A stretch of 64,000 nucleotides of DNA from positions 1-64,000 of the forward strand of contig JAZRNN010000029.1 of NCBI GenBank assembly GCA_045648175.1, in the 5' to 3' direction. The notes under the pieces were generated by a model that searched no databases, was not told the DNA's origin, and saw only the letters and a list, made by a program, of their open reading frames with translations. Below, in pieces: positions 63,083 through 64,000 of the stretch. The translations under genes were made by a program, and so were the position numbers. This stretch comes from SIG440 sp045648175 (lineage in GTDB: Bacteria > Bacillota > Clostridia > Monoglobales > Monoglobaceae). Position 1 is the first letter of the stretch; each line of letters begins with the position of its first letter.

Positions 63083-64000
63083 ATGAGAATTGAAACAAAA
63101 TGTATTCAGTCGGGATATACACCCGAAAACGGAGAACCCCGTGTTCTTCCTATATATCAAAGCACAACATGGAAGTATAGCTCAACCGAACAGATGGGCA
63201 AACTTTTTGACCTTGAAGAAAGCGGATATTTTTATACACGCCTTGCCAATCCCACAAACGATGCTGTTGCGGCAAAAATTGCAGACCTTGAAGGCGGTGT
63301 GGCAGCAATGCTTACATCATCGGGGCAGGCGGCTTGCTTTTATTCAATATTTAACATTTGCAATGCTGGCGATCACTTTATTTGTTCATCAAGCGTTTAT
63401 GGCGGAACATTTAACCTTTTTGGTGTAACAATGAAAAAGCTGGGCATTGATGTTACATTTATTGACCCTGATTGCGACGAAGATACCTTTAATGCGGAAT
63501 TCCGTGAAAACACAAAGGCTGTTTTTGGTGAAACTATTGCAAACCCTGCGTTGGTTGTGCTTGACATTGAAAAATGGGCAAAGATTGCACATGCACATAA
63601 TGTACCGCTTATTATTGACAATACCTTTGCCACACCGGTTAACTGCCGTCCTTTTGAATGGGGCGCTGATATTGTTGTTCATTCAACAACCAAGTATATG
63701 GATGGCCACGCAACACAGGTTGGCGGTGCTGTGGTTGACAGCGGTAATTTTGACTGGGAAGCTGCAGGCAAGTTCCCGGGACTTACAACTCCTGATGAAT
63801 CTTATCACGGAATCACCTATACCGAAAAGTTTGGTAAAGCGGCATATATCACAAAGCTTACAGCACAGGTAATGAGAGACTTGGGCTCAATTCCTTCACC
63901 CCACAATGCGTTTCTTCTTAACTTAGGTCTTGAAACCTTGCCTCTGAGAATGGAACGTCATTGCAGTAATGCACAGGCGGTTGCTGAATATCTCAGCCAA
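63083..64000 (+). CDS. O-acetylhomoserine sulfhydrylase-type enzyme (partial)
   Basis: The 5' 306 codons of a PLP-dependent Cys/Met metabolism enzyme that continues past the window end. It starts at ATG 63083 behind AAGGAGG (63068-63074). Motifs are PIYQSTTWKYSS (about 22-33), YTRLANPTN (about 50-58), TSSGQAA (about 74-80), DNTFATPVNCRPFEWGADIVVHSTTKYMDGH (starting near 178, with the PLP-binding Lys in STTKY). The sequence fits O-acetylhomoserine aminocarboxypropyltransferase (MetY); methionine gamma-lyase and cystathionine synthase relatives cannot be excluded. Confidence 0.88.
   Translation, partial: MRIETKCIQSGYTPENGEPRVLPIYQSTTWKYSSTEQMGKLFDLEESGYFYTRLANPTNDAVAAKIADLEGGVAAMLTSSGQAACFYSIFNICNAGDHFICSSSVYGGTFNLFGVTMKKLGIDVTFIDPDCDEDTFNAEFRENTKAVFGETIANPALVVLDIEKWAKIAHAHNVPLIIDNTFATPVNCRPFEWGADIVVHSTTKYMDGHATQVGGAVVDSGNFDWEAAGKFPGLTTPDESYHGITYTEKFGKAAYITKLTAQVMRDLGSIPSPHNAFLLNLGLETLPLRMERHCSNAQAVAEYLSQ

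Overview
The window looks like a chromosome segment around the replication origin of a low-GC Gram-positive anaerobe of the class Clostridia. The evidence is a PolC-type DNA polymerase, a dnaN-recF-remB-gyrB cluster, Soj/Spo0J with parS sites, a Firmicute-type tmRNA with smpB, a two-cluster 4Fe-4S ferredoxin, and surface proteins built from SLH, cohesin, dockerin and InlB-type repeats. Nothing in the sequence fixes a genus.

Layout. 0-8.3 kb (+): homoserine dehydrogenase and aspartate kinase, purC, an unknown gene, and a sugar-acid/amino-sugar operon (NagB-like, NagA, UxuA, UxuB-type SDR). 8.3-20.4 kb (-): three large secreted proteins in a probable operon. One carries a cohesin and three SLH domains, the next ends in a dockerin and carries phosphodiester-glycosidase and CotH domains, and the third is a repetitive adhesin-like protein; a Mor-type regulator lies just upstream. 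20.9-29.3 kb (-): a compact aromatic amino acid operon, pheA-aroB-aroC-aroEK-aroQ-aroA-tyrA-aroF, covering all seven shikimate steps plus the Phe and Tyr branches. It is preceded by a leader that I read as a Phe/Tyr leader-peptide attenuator. 29.4-30.2 kb: tmRNA and smpB. 30.3-38.1 kb (-): a Wzt-type ABC ATPase, two paralogous double glycosyltransferases and a sensor kinase. 38.2-44.0 kb (-): folA, thyA, gyrB, remB, recF, dnaN. 44.0-44.5 kb: an AT-rich, origin-like gap without dnaA beside it. 44.5-64 kb (mostly +): ferredoxin, rsmG, a decayed fruK remnant, pgm (-), rpiB, ispG, polC, tex, a MATE transporter, two perfect parS sites, parA, parB, a lipoprotein, serS, then pdxK-like and rsuA-like genes (-), a DUF4830-like protein and the 5' part of a metY-type gene that runs off the window.

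How it works together. Transcription diverges from the 44.0-44.5 kb gap, as expected for leading-strand genes on both sides of an origin, and the parS/parAB cassette lies 13 kb to the right. The surface locus looks like a small cohesin-dockerin display system: an SLH protein held on the cell wall could dock its neighbour. The aromatic operon appears to be controlled by translation of a short aromatic-rich peptide whose last codons can pair with the 5' arm of a terminator. The strongest candidates for something undescribed are this attenuator, the cohesin/dockerin-CotH pair and the dnaA-less origin. All assignments come from reading the sequence; no searches or folding programs were run.
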